A DNA stretch of 11,054 nt from Euperipatoides rowelli (Eukaryota; Onychophora; Udeonychophora; Euonychophora; Peripatopsidae). The notes below the pieces were generated by a model. It was not told where the DNA came from. It saw only the letters and a program-made list of their open reading frames with translations, and ran no database searches. Within the stretch, counting starts at the first letter, position 1. The number at the start of each line of letters is the position of its first letter. The position numbers and the translations under genes were made by a program. The stretch lies in the NCBI GenBank assembly GCA_003024985.2, contig PXIH01S0035658.1; one strand, written 5' to 3'. This document shows, piece after piece, positions 1-7,188 of the stretch.

Positions 1-24
1 ACAAACAAAGTGCACGAGATTTTG

Positions 25-893
25 TTTAATTTTTCCTATCTCAGTGTAATCAGTATTTGTGTAAAAACAAATAGGCCCCTTTTCAGAAATTGTTACTTTT
101 ATGGGCATTTTCTGTTTTAGAGGGAATAAATGTTTTTTATGAATGGAAAGGGTGTGCTGATTATGAAAATATATGTTCCCAAGCTGAGTTACCTTTACAG
201 GGGGTTTAAATCCAAGATGGCCACCATTCCATAAACTTAATCACTATACATCATATTTTTTTTACTTTGAAATATTTTTTCATTCTAAGAAGCTACAATT
301 TGTGTAATTTTATTTAATTTAAATTTATTAGATATAATTTAGTTTAATTTCATAAAATATTATTTATTTTTTGTTGATTTAGGTCTTTTCACAGCAGCGA
401 TACTTATTAGAATGATGGAACCCATAGCGAGTGTTAGCAAGAGGAAACATGACTACGCTGCCAATCTCACTGTTTGTATTATTTGTCAAGATAATGAAGA
501 TAAATCATTAACAATCTCCACTGAAAAATGTATAGCCAAGATAAAAGAAAGAAGAAATTAAATGACAAGCAATATAGAAATACAATTGATGATTTGGAAA
601 CATAATAATAAGCAATGATGTGTCATCGGAAACGTTACTCCATATTCACAGACATTAATAAGATTCATTGTCTTAAGCAGAAAGAAACTGCAAAAGTGTT
701 AGAATGTGAAAAACATCTGAGTAGATCTGAGACAAAAAAAAACCTTAGAGAATTACCAAGTAGATCACTAAGAACAGACAGCAAACCAATAGACTGGAAT
801 AAATGTATGCTTTGTCAGAGGTTGACAAGAGATGTTACTTTTCCACATGACAGCAAAGGCTGTTAGTGAAAATATGTTAGTTGACTCAACATA
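25..893 (+). repeat. Left arm of the large inverted repeat
   Basis: This arm matches the reverse complement of about 1275-2116, with scattered substitutions and several short length differences. It has an A/T-rich outer part (25-380) followed by a coding remnant on the plus strand. Relative to the other arm it lacks blocks of roughly 13-15 bases near 550 and near 626. It retains blocks near 440 and near 490 that the other arm has lost. The match ends abruptly after GTTGACTCAA at about 893. Confidence 0.85.
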
Positions 894-972
894 TCATCCT
901 ATACTTATCATACAGTTATCCAATGTTAATGACTTAATAGCTGCAGATGAAAAAATATCACAAAATATATAG
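412..972 (+). pseudogene. Broken gene for a two-CxxC cysteine-rich protein, transposon-associated (left copy)
   Basis: Three plus-strand frames read as parts of one protein. Residues 1-49 (412-561) begin MMEPIASVSK and include VCIICQ at residues 21-26. A second frame, 615-866, includes CHRKRYSIFTD near its start, then DWNKCMLCQ at about residues 61-69. A third, 847-972, reads MTAKAVSENM, then DLIAAD at residues 29-34, and stops at 972. The order (first CxxC, linker, DWxKCxxCQ, an IAA block) resembles uncharacterised proteins that I recall as recurring in many copies in animal genomes. I cannot name the family or a function. The two CxxC pairs could bind zinc. Frame changes and a missing block between 561 and 615 mark it as dead. 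A T-rich stretch with TTTAG and CACAG just before 412 could be an old splice acceptor. Confidence 0.6.
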
Positions 973-1070
973 GTTCAGGTACAACAGAAGCTTTCAGAAT
1001 GTAAAAGTAAGTATGGGAAAACCAGATATGAATTTGGCTATGGTGTGGTTATGGAAAGAAATCAATTATA

Positions 1071-1116
1071 TTTTACAAGGCCACATACTTTGGTTAAAGT
1101 ATGTGGCCTTGTAAAA
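1071..1116. repeat. Perfect 21-base hairpin at the centre of the inverted repeat
   Basis: The 21 bases at 1071-1091 (TTTTACAAGGCCACATACTT plus T) are exactly complementary to 1096-1116, with GGTT (1092-1095) as the loop. The stem has no mismatch, although the flanking arms differ at many positions and the sequence immediately outside the stem on the two sides is unrelated. It could mark the joint where two copies fused by a foldback or template-switch event, or it could be a younger inversion. Confidence 0.9.
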
Positions 1117-1274
1117 CTTTATGTCAAACTATTTGAAAATGCATCCTGTGAAATTCCCCAAAGTTTTCTCAGTCAGCAATCAACATTTAAGGAAAATCTG
1201 CAATAATCTCTTGGCTTGGAAGTCGATTTTATAAAACCAGAGGGTAGTCTTTCTTCAGATACATTACTATTATT

Positions 1275-2116
1275 TTGAGTCAACTAAAATATTTTCACTA
1301 AGTACCTTTGCGGTCACATTGAAAAGTATTTCTCTGATCAACTTTTGACCAAACATACATTTATTCCAGTCTATTGGTTTGCTGTCTGTTCTTAGTGATC
1401 TACTTTGATAATTCTGTAGATTTTATTTGTTTCAGATCTACTCATTCATTTTTCACATTCTAACATTTGCAGTTTTTTTCCGCTGAAGATGATGAATCTT
1501 ATTAATGTCTGTGAATATGGAGTAACATTTTTGATGCCACTTCATTTTTGACACACCATTGCTTATTAATACTGTTTCCAAACATCACTTGTATTTCTAT
1601 AATGCAGGTCATTGAATTTTTTCCTTAAAGAATATGTTTCTTTTATCTTGGCTTTGTCATTTTCAGTGGATATTGTTAATGACAAATAATACAAACAGTG
1701 AGATTGACAGCATTGCTAACACTCGCTATGGGTTCCATCACTCTAGTAAGTATTACTGCTGTGAAAAGACCTAAATGAACAAAAAAGTAAATAATATTAG
1801 ATGGAATTAAACTAAATTATATCTATTAAAATAAAATTAAACAAAATTACACAAATTGTAGCTTGTTAGAATGAAAAAATATTCCAAAGTAAATAAATTA
1901 AGTTTGTGGAGTGGTGGCCATATTGGATTTAAACCCCTTGAGTGAGGAACTCAGTTTGGGGACATTAATTTTCATAATCAGCACGTTTTTTTTCTATTTA
2001 TAAAAACCATGTTCCTATTAATAAACAGAGAATTCTGTAAAAGTCACAATTTCTGTAAAGGGGCCGAATTCTTATTATACAAATACTAATTATACTGAAA
2101 TAAGAACAATTAAATA
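1275..2116 (-). repeat. Right arm of the large inverted repeat
   Basis: This is the reverse-complement counterpart of about 25-893. Read on the minus strand it starts matching at GTTGACTC (complement of 1276-1283) and continues through the coding remnant into the A/T-rich outer part. The match ends around TTTAATTGTTC (complement of about 2106-2116). Compared with the left arm it has lost blocks of roughly 15 and 19 bases in the coding part near 1690-1720. Confidence 0.85.
1276..1738 (-). pseudogene. Broken gene for the two-CxxC cysteine-rich protein (right copy)
   Basis: This is the minus-strand counterpart of the plus-strand remnant at 412-972. The start corresponds to MEPIASVSNA, with the ATG complement at 1736-1738, and VCIIC follows. 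A deletion right after the first CxxC shifts the frame. The region matching DWNKCMLCQ reads DWNKCMFGQ here, so the second cysteine of the second pair has become glycine. Several further stops follow. It keeps DNA missing from the other copy, so the two were longer before they decayed. It is not a functional gene. Confidence 0.6.
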
Positions 2117-2344
2117 TTTGGTATTTCCTTGAAAGAATAATCAATTTACTTGAAAATTTGTACAAATAACTAGAATATATCTGTCTATTACTGTGGTAAA
2201 TGGTTTAAAATTGGATGAAAGGGAAAGACAAGGAGTACACATATCGAACATCTGATTTTAAAAATAGTAGGCTATGTTGTAGATCCATCTGCCGTCAAAA
2301 TATTTTCAATGGAAATATTTTCATTCAGTGTTGTAAAATAGTTT
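2117..2344. other. A/T-rich spacer, nothing recognised
   Basis: This lies between the end of the inverted repeat and the copia-derived remnant. No open frame of note and no recognised motif was found on either strand. The complement of about 2345 contains AATAAA, a possible polyadenylation signal by chance or from an old element. Confidence 0.5.
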
Positions 2345-2367
2345 TTATTCGGCGTCATGTGATGGGT

Positions 2368-2406
2368 ACTTAAAATATGACTTAAAATATGGATGACTTA
2401 AAATAT
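2368..2406. repeat. Three short tandem-like copies of ACTTAAAATAT
   Basis: The 11-mer ACTTAAAATAT occurs at 2368-2378, 2380-2390 and 2396-2406. The third copy is inside the 42-base direct repeat. The other two abut its outer end, so the end of that repeat has been locally amplified. Confidence 0.75.
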
Positions 2407-2434
2407 TTACTATTTTATACTTCTTCCAATAATT
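2393..2434. repeat. 42-base perfect direct repeat, copy 1
   Basis: These 42 bases (starting ATGACTTAAAATATTTAC) are identical to 3755-3796, in the same orientation. On the minus strand they encode NYWKKYKIVNILSH, directly after the last Gag-like residues. The flanks outside the two copies differ. Confidence 0.9.
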
Positions 2435-3264
2435 ATCATTTTCAATAATTGTGCCACAGTTTGCATTCATATCAGCTTTTAGAAATGATTTTTTATTGTA
2501 GTTTTTTATTATTTTAGTTTTTGATGGGCAGTTTTTAGCATAGTGTCTTTTACCTCTGCATTTAAAACTTTGAATGTCTGTTTTATTGTGATAATCATTT
2601 TTTTCTTGATTTCTTATCATTATTTGGCTTTAAAAACATAGCTGTCTGTTTAATTTTATTATTTTCAGAGCGTCTTGAGTATTCAGCGATCAATCTTCTT
2701 TTTTATTGTAGCGCACATGAAGTCTACCTCTGGTAGGTTACATAGGGCTGACACTACTGTGTCCCAATCATCAGGTATGCTGCATAAGATTGCCATCGCT
2801 AGATCTCCATCTTTAATATTAACTCCAATATTGTTTAGTTCTGCTACAGTTAAATTTATTTGCTCTAAATAGCTTTACATAGAGTCGTAATCATTGAAGA
2901 CTTGGGAGTGTAACTTTCTCCATAATTGTATGATTCTAAATTTACTGTCTCTGGGGCATAAAGTCTTTCTAATTCTATCCAAACTTCCTTTGCCGAGTTC
3001 AGATGCCTAATATGCATCTGCTGTTCATCATAGATAGAAAGTGTGCTTTTCGCTAAACATTTTCCTTGTCTCAATGTGTATTTTTTTTAACATCATCACT
3101 TGGCCTTGTTTCCCCTGGCTCTATTGTTTGCATAAGTAATTGTCGATTAGTATCATCTTCATCGGATGGGACCATGATGAGTAGTTTGTCCCGTTTAATT
3201 TTCTGATTAAATATTTATTTTCCGACATTTTTTTACTCGATTCTATCGTTTGATTTAGATGCAG

Positions 3265-3276
3265 TTTTTTTTTTTT
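3265..3276 (-). other. Poly(A) tract on the minus strand
   Basis: Twelve T on the plus strand read as A12 on the minus strand. It lies 37 bases upstream of the minus-strand Gag start codon and downstream of the LINE-like remnant. It could be the poly(A) tail of a minus-strand retroelement ending here, or a simple homopolymer. Confidence 0.35.
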
Positions 3277-3281
3277 AATAA

Positions 3282-3754
3282 GTAGACTTTACAGGGCTGA
3301 TTTAGTTTTGGCCTGGGCCCAGAACCCTTGTTCAGTTAATATGCATAATGGAATTGAGGAAACATAGGCAGGTATAAAGTAAACATATTTATATAAGTAA
3401 ATAAGGTAACTTCAGCATAAGAACATTCAAGTAACGGCAAGGTTAACGATATCCAAATATCTGTACATTATATACAATTTTACAAACTGTGCATGAGCAT
3501 TTGAGTTCATTAGAGTGCATTGTTATATCTAACAAAAATAATTTCAGCAACACCAATTGTATCAGATATAGTGTGCAAAATAAAAGGAATGATAGGAAAT
3601 AATGTGATTCTCCATTTAAACATTCCACTGCTTTTATTTTGGACACATAAAATGCAATTTATGTAGCTAAAAATGTTGTAGGCCTACATTAAAACATTTT
3701 TACATGCTGACTAAAGTGTATATAATATTCAAAGATTATTTTATTTATTTTATT
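3282..3754. other. No assigned gene; possible 3' region of a minus-strand retroelement
   Basis: No convincing coding similarity was found. A 67-residue minus-strand frame at 3443-3646 has a CxCxxC run, but no recognisable family and no support. The plus-strand end (about 3735-3754) is an A/T simple-sequence stretch next to the second copy of the 42-base repeat. The GC-richer patch GGCCTGGGCCCAGAACCC near 3311-3328 stands out from the surrounding A/T-rich sequence. Confidence 0.4.
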
Positions 3755-3796
3755 ATGACTTAAAATATTTACTATTTTATACTTCTTCCAATAATT
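3755..3796. repeat. 42-base perfect direct repeat, copy 2
   Basis: Identical to 2393-2434 over all 42 bases; the starts lie 1362 bases apart. On the minus strand it again reads NYWKKYKIVNILSH, here preceded by LHNMLQ in an open stretch that may continue the LINE remnant upstream. Confidence 0.9.
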
Positions 3797-4008
3797 TTGT
3801 AACATATTATGCAGTATATTTTTAGAGTGTAGCTCATTGAGGGTAAAGCATCTAAAAGATTTGAAAATACTTTAATTTGCATATCTAGACATTCATATGA
3901 GAAAGAGTGAGTATTCCGCACTTCCAGCTGTAAGATAAATCAGTCAATGAAGACTTGAAGAGTGAATAAGGCGTCTGATCATATCATATCTAAATTTCAC
4001 TACAGAGT

Positions 4009-4036
4009 TAACATTCACTATTATTAGTGAATGTTA
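4009..4036. repeat. 12-base perfect hairpin with 4-base loop
   Basis: TAACATTCACTA (4009-4020) pairs perfectly with TAGTGAATGTTA (4025-4036) around TTAT. It lies just after the stop of a LINE-derived frame on the minus strand. There is no T-run typical of a bacterial terminator. It may be a small foldback or chance in A/T-rich DNA. Confidence 0.5.
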
Positions 4037-4063
4037 TATCATCTAAGAAGCCTTGGAGATTCA

Positions 4064-4380
4064 TTAATAACTTCCAATAGACTTAAATTTTGCAGAAGTT
4101 TTAGGTGGTGTGTCAGTAGCTTCGAATGCTAGCTCAATGTTGTAATTCAGGCAGTAGGAAACCAGATTAGCTAATGCTTTGACTCGGAGTATACGGAAAA
4201 ATACAACAATGTCTATCAATGCAAATCCACCTCTAGTGAGATGTCGAATAAAATTATTTCTATTAATAAGTGTGAGTTTGCCCTTCCAAAGAAACCAAGT
4301 GAATTCTGATTGTAATTTAGCAAGNATTTGTTAGTAAATTGTACCTGATAGATTAAATATAAACGCTTGGAAATACATAA
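4064..4380 (-). pseudogene. LINE reverse transcriptase fragment, C-terminal (thumb/connection) part
   Basis: The minus-strand frame is open from 4330 to a stop at 4064-4066. It reads LAKLQSEFTWFLWKGKLTL, then NRNNFIRHLTRGGFALIDIV and VFFRILRVKALANLV. This is the FxWxGK ... GGxxLxD ... LRxxxL pattern that follows the catalytic core in non-LTR retrotransposon polymerases, particularly L1/Tx1-like ones. Just upstream, across a stop, YFQAFIFNLSGTIY (about 4336-4376) fits the preceding segment of the same domain. No catalytic motif is in this piece. One ambiguous base (4325) lies inside it. Matching is by recalled family pattern; the exact clade is uncertain. Confidence 0.7.
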
Positions 4381-4525
4381 ATTGTTATGAATCTTGATGC
4401 ATAATGGAATTGATATGTAAGCCTGCTTTAGCAGAGTTAAAATATCCTGGATTGATGTGATAAGACTATTTTTAAGATATGAGCTAGCTTGAATCCGGAA
4501 GAATGGATAGGGAAGACATAGGTAG

Positions 4526-4548
4526 TTTTTTTTTTTTTTTTTTNTGGN
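4526..4548. other. T18 homopolymer followed by ambiguous bases
   Basis: Eighteen T (4526-4543) are followed by N at 4544 and N at 4548. A further N lies at 4325. On the minus strand the run is poly(A), sitting between two LINE-derived fragments, so it may be a retroelement tail. The unresolved bases suggest poor read quality at the homopolymer. Confidence 0.5.
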
Positions 4549-4589
4549 GTACTTCCCAATCAAGGAATAATTTTAAATAAAGCCAAATT

Positions 4590-5076
4590 AAATAGTGAAT
4601 ACTTCTCTAGATTATATGATCTCCTGAGACCAATTAAAAGTCATTAATTACTTCTAACACAATATTCACACCTTAGATACTTTGACAAAAGACCTGAAGG
4701 TCATCTGCATAAGTGTGGATGTGAAACGGACTCTTATAATACTTGTCATGTGTGAGAGCGGTATCTAATTTAAATAATATATATGCAAAACAATGGATGA
4801 ACTTAGTGGATCCTTGAGCCAAACCCTTATTCAAACACTAAAAGATTCATACAGTATGTTATTTACATTAATATATGCATAGTGATAACTTAAGTAGTTC
4901 AGTAGACCTCTTTTGAGGTTTGATGAGAGTAAGTAGTAATGATGAGCTGGAAAATTTAAGTGAGGTATACATCTCCATATGCTTTTAGTATATCAATAAA
5001 TACTGCCAATGCTGCATTCCTGCAACTATGATACATTCCACATATTTATTCAAAATTGAAATGGGTTGATGATTAT
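4590..5076 (-). pseudogene. LINE reverse transcriptase fragment with motifs A, B and YADD
   Basis: Minus strand, several frames. NHQPISILNKYVEC (about 5033-5074) resembles the NYRPISIL motif. CRNAALAVFIDILKAYGDV (about 4965-5024) is motif A with the catalytic FxD (FID at 4992-5000). KGLAQGSTKF (GLAQGS codons near 4808-4825) is motif B. In the same frame, HIHTYADDLQVF carries the catalytic YADD (4700-4711). VINDFxLVSGDHII (about 4618-4660) fits the helix after the palm. The order and spacing of A, B and C are right for a non-LTR polymerase of CR1/Jockey-like type. The segment between the NYRPIS-like motif and motif A is shorter than in intact enzymes, which suggests an internal deletion. Frame changes and stops kill it. 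It may or may not be the same element as the C-terminal piece at 4064-4380, whose pattern looks more L1-like. Confidence 0.75.
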
Positions 5077-5079
5077 GTG

Positions 5080-5585
5080 GTATCCTTATAGGCCTACCAC
5101 AGACTCTAAATAGAAATCATATTTAACACAGTTACAAACAGCATACTGTATATGATTTGAGTACCATTGTTATAGTTTTGAATTACAGTATGAATTTGGT
5201 TCTCCCATTTGTAAAAAGCTAATCCTGTTTAATAAATACTAGTAACAGTTGTAATCATGTTGTATTGATTGGCATACCCATTACCCACTCCCAGTACACA
5301 ACAGCTTCATTGTAAAATAGGGGAGATGTGTTCATTTAAAATACAAAAGGTTTTGCGTCAAGATTATCAATGCATATAAGCCTAAGGTTATCAAAATAAT
5401 AGTAACAATGGGGTATAATTACCAGATGAACAAGTCTCAAAAGGTTATTTATTAAAAAAAATGATTTAATAACAAATGGATGTGGGTGTATAATATCTAC
5501 CCAGGTATTAATATACTGAGAAAAGATGGGCCATGTACATGCATATTTCCCATCTGAATTCCTGGAACAAACAATAAATCTAGTC
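5080..5585. other. No gene recognised between two LINE fragments
   Basis: A minus-strand open frame at 5336-5674 overlaps the end of the next LINE fragment, but its translation is hydrophobic and low-complexity and matches no motif I can name. It is probably decayed LINE sequence in the wrong frame. TATAGGCCTACC near 5089-5100 is a GC-richer patch of unknown meaning. Confidence 0.45.
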
Positions 5586-6223
5586 ATAGTTGCAAGTCTT
5601 TTAATATAAACAATAAAGGTCTCAATGTATCCTCTTGTAAAATTTCCTTTGTATATCAATTCATCTTTGAACATTAATCATTGTTTTGACAAACATTACA
5701 GCTTTCACATAATATTCTCAGAATAATATCTTAATGAATAGTAAATCCGGAACTTATTCCTGCATCACCTATCTTATTCCATAGAATCACATGCACTGTA
5801 TTATCAAATTATTGGTCATATCTATGAAAAGAGCATTTTAGTTACCTCTCTTCCTATGTATTTTTAAATAAATCAATGAATACAAAACAAAAATATAATC
5901 CATTGTAGAATAATCCCTTCTAAATTCAGCTTATAGGTTTCATGTAATAATTTTATCTCAGTAACCCATTTGCCTAGTTTAAAGCATAAAATACTTCCTA
6001 AAATTATAGTTGATGTTGGTACAAAATTATTAGTCTATAATTAGATAACTGTGTGAAATCATCATTCTTATATATAGAACCAGTCAATAGTTTACACATA
6101 TTGTCTGGCATTTTACCTTTCAATATTATTATATTATATAGTTTCAATAATTTTAATAAGAAAACTCTAGTTGCTTACTTAATACACTCTGGTACTATTT
6201 TATCCAGCCTTGGTGTCATACCC
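5586..6223 (-). pseudogene. LINE reverse transcriptase fragment, N-terminal and palm part
   Basis: Minus strand. GMTPRLDKIVPECIK (about 6179-6223) matches the GPDxIxPExLK opening of non-LTR reverse transcriptases. Next come LKLLKLYNIIILKGKMPDN, SIYKNDDFTQLSNYRLIIL (the IxKxxD ... NYRxIxL motif, about 6015-6071), and CFVFIDLFKN (motif A with FID at 5872-5880). HVILWNKIGDAGI fits the LWxKLxxxGI segment, and LQEDTLRPLLFIL (about 5598-5639) fits motif B (QGDxLSPLLF) with the usual glycine replaced. At least one in-frame stop and several frame changes separate the pieces. I could not find its YADD motif. It carries its own motif A, so it is a different copy from the fragment at 4590-5076. Confidence 0.75.
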
Positions 6224-6390
6224 ATTTTTGTTTATTAAATTAACCCTTTCGACTCCAAAGTCAATTCATTCTCAATAATTTCACATCTAACTTAGGATAA
6301 AGAATAATAATAAATTTCATCATTATTACACTAGCAATACTGCACATTCTTCATATGGGGACACACATTTCATGGTCATTTTCCCCAAAT
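6224..6390. other. Short spacer before the tandem array
   Basis: A/T-rich sequence without a recognisable frame. Part of it (about 6355-6390) may be a degraded beginning of the array, since GGGGACACACATTTCATGG ... TTCCCC echoes array vocabulary. Confidence 0.3.
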
Positions 6391-7188
6391 GAAAAAAAAA
6401 TCTATTTTTACACTCTTTACATTGTCTACACAATGGAACCTACTCAAATGTCAAATTTCATGATTGTGCCATGTTGGGAAGCATGTTAAATATTTCAGAA
6501 TCATTACCCACCCCAACACGACAACCCCCAAACCAAAAAGTCTATTTTCATTGCCTACATTACACAACCTACCCACATAATTTCAAGTTTCTGACATGTT
6601 TTGAAGTATCCTAGACAATTCAGGTCATTCCATAACTCCACACCACCCCAAAAATCAAAAAGTCTATTTTCATTAACAACAATGCAACCTACCCACATGC
6701 CAAATTTGAAATTTGTACCACTTTGGGAAGTATGCTAAACATTTTAGGGTCATTCCCCTCTCCACCCTAACCCATAAATCAAAACATCTAATTTCATTGT
6801 CTACACGTAGCAACCTATCCACATTCCAAATTTCAAGTTTGTGCCAGATTCTGAAGTATTATAAACACTTCAGGGTCATTCCCCACCCCCACACCACCCC
6901 AAATTCAAAAAGTATATTTTCATTGTCTAAACTATGGTATGTACCAACATGTAAAACTTCAAGTTTATGCCATGCTGGGAAGTCTGATAAACAGTTCATA
7001 TGACAGCCCACACACCCCAACCGACATTTGGTGCCTGGATAGTAGAGCTACTTCAGGATCATTCCCCACTCCTCACACCACCCCCAAAAACTAAAAAGTC
7101 TATTTTCATTGTCTACACTATGTAACCTACCCACATGACAAATTTCAAGTTTGTGCCATATTGGGAATTATGCTAAACATTTTGAACT
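6391..7188. repeat. Tandem array, about six degenerate units of roughly 125 bases
   Basis: The landmark AAAAGTCTATTTTCATTGTC or close variants starts at about 6401, 6541, 6663, 6787, 6913 and 7099 (T of TCTATTTT), giving spacings of 140, 122, 124, 126 and 186. Each unit then runs through CAACCTACCCACATG, AATTTCAAGTTTGTGCCA, TTGGGAAGTATGCTAAACA, AGGGTCATTCCCCACCCC and ACACCACCCC. The last interval is longer by about 60 bases, apparently from a partial repeat of the C-rich part. Copies differ at many positions. A 96-codon plus-strand frame (6713-7003) crosses the units only because the period is near a multiple of three. It is probably an internal array of a larger dispersed repeat. Confidence 0.85.

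Larger units (their letters stand above)
25..2116. mobile_element. Large imperfect inverted-repeat (foldback-like) element or inverted dimer
   Basis: The sequence around 25-893 reappears as its reverse complement around 1275-2116. Landmark pairs are TTTAAATCCAAGATGGCCAC (left, about 205-224) against the complement of GTGGCCATATTGGATTTAAA (about 1914-1933), and the CTCGCTATGGGTTCCATCA block near 1722-1740 against its mirror near 411-431. The similarity begins within about 25 bases of the window start and fades near 2116. The inner parts of the two halves (about 894-1070 and 1117-1275) do not match each other, except for a perfect stem at the exact centre. Each arm has its own small insertions and deletions, so the arms have decayed independently. 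I see no convincing target-site duplication. It could be a foldback transposon with very long inverted repeats, or two copies of one element joined tail to tail. Sequence symmetry is direct observation; the element class is inference. Confidence 0.85.
2345..3228 (-). pseudogene. gag: Ty1/copia-type retrotransposon Gag pseudogene
   Basis: Read on the minus strand in several frames, this is a copia Gag (capsid and nucleocapsid precursor) in order. The N-terminus at 3228-3124 reads MSENKYLIRKLNGTNYSSW, the usual KLNGxNYxxW opening. A frameshifted stretch follows. Then 3074-2865 carries LSIYDEQQMHIRHLNSAKEV and a WxxLExLY motif, typical of the UBN2/Gag core. A third frame, about 2876-2610, carries YLEQINLTVAELNNIG and SIPDDWDTVVSAL. 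The last frame, 2620-2345, has a CCHC zinc knuckle reading FKCRGKRHYAKNCP (2525-2566), in which the first cysteine is replaced by serine. Downstream, TIIENDN resembles the run-up to a copia protease, but no DSGA motif follows. No LTR or primer-binding site was recognised. At least three frame changes plus the lost cysteine make it non-functional. The last roughly 25 codons (2434-2345) are not Gag but a duplicated segment and flank. Confidence 0.85.

Noticed and set aside
2675-2872. 65-residue plus-strand open frame
   Set aside because: It is the antisense shadow of the copia Gag frame (SIPDDWDTVVSAL and neighbours) on the minus strand.
3443-3646. 67-residue minus-strand open frame with CxCxxC
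   Set aside because: No recognisable domain, and it lies between decayed retroelement pieces. The cysteine spacing alone is not evidence.
3340-4410. 17-base match ATGCATAATGGAATTGA near 3340 and near 4398
   Set aside because: The flanks differ at once and such A/T-rich words can recur by chance; too short to call a repeat.
4216-4563. 115-residue minus-strand open frame containing ambiguous residues
   Set aside because: It runs in a different frame over the LINE fragment whose true frame gives FLWKGK...RGGFALIDIV; poly-lysine comes from the homopolymer.
5336-5674. 112-residue minus-strand open frame
   Set aside because: Where it overlaps LINE fragment A, the recognisable motif (LQEDTLRPLLF) is in another frame; the rest matches nothing.
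6713-7003. 96-residue plus-strand open frame with internal repeats (KHFRVIP, SSLC)
   Set aside because: It only traverses the tandem array, whose period is close to a multiple of three; the peptide repeats are a by-product of the DNA repeats.
6391-7188. CRISPR-like array
   Set aside because: Units of about 125 bases are degenerate over their whole length, without short conserved repeats separated by unique spacers; the context is eukaryotic transposons.
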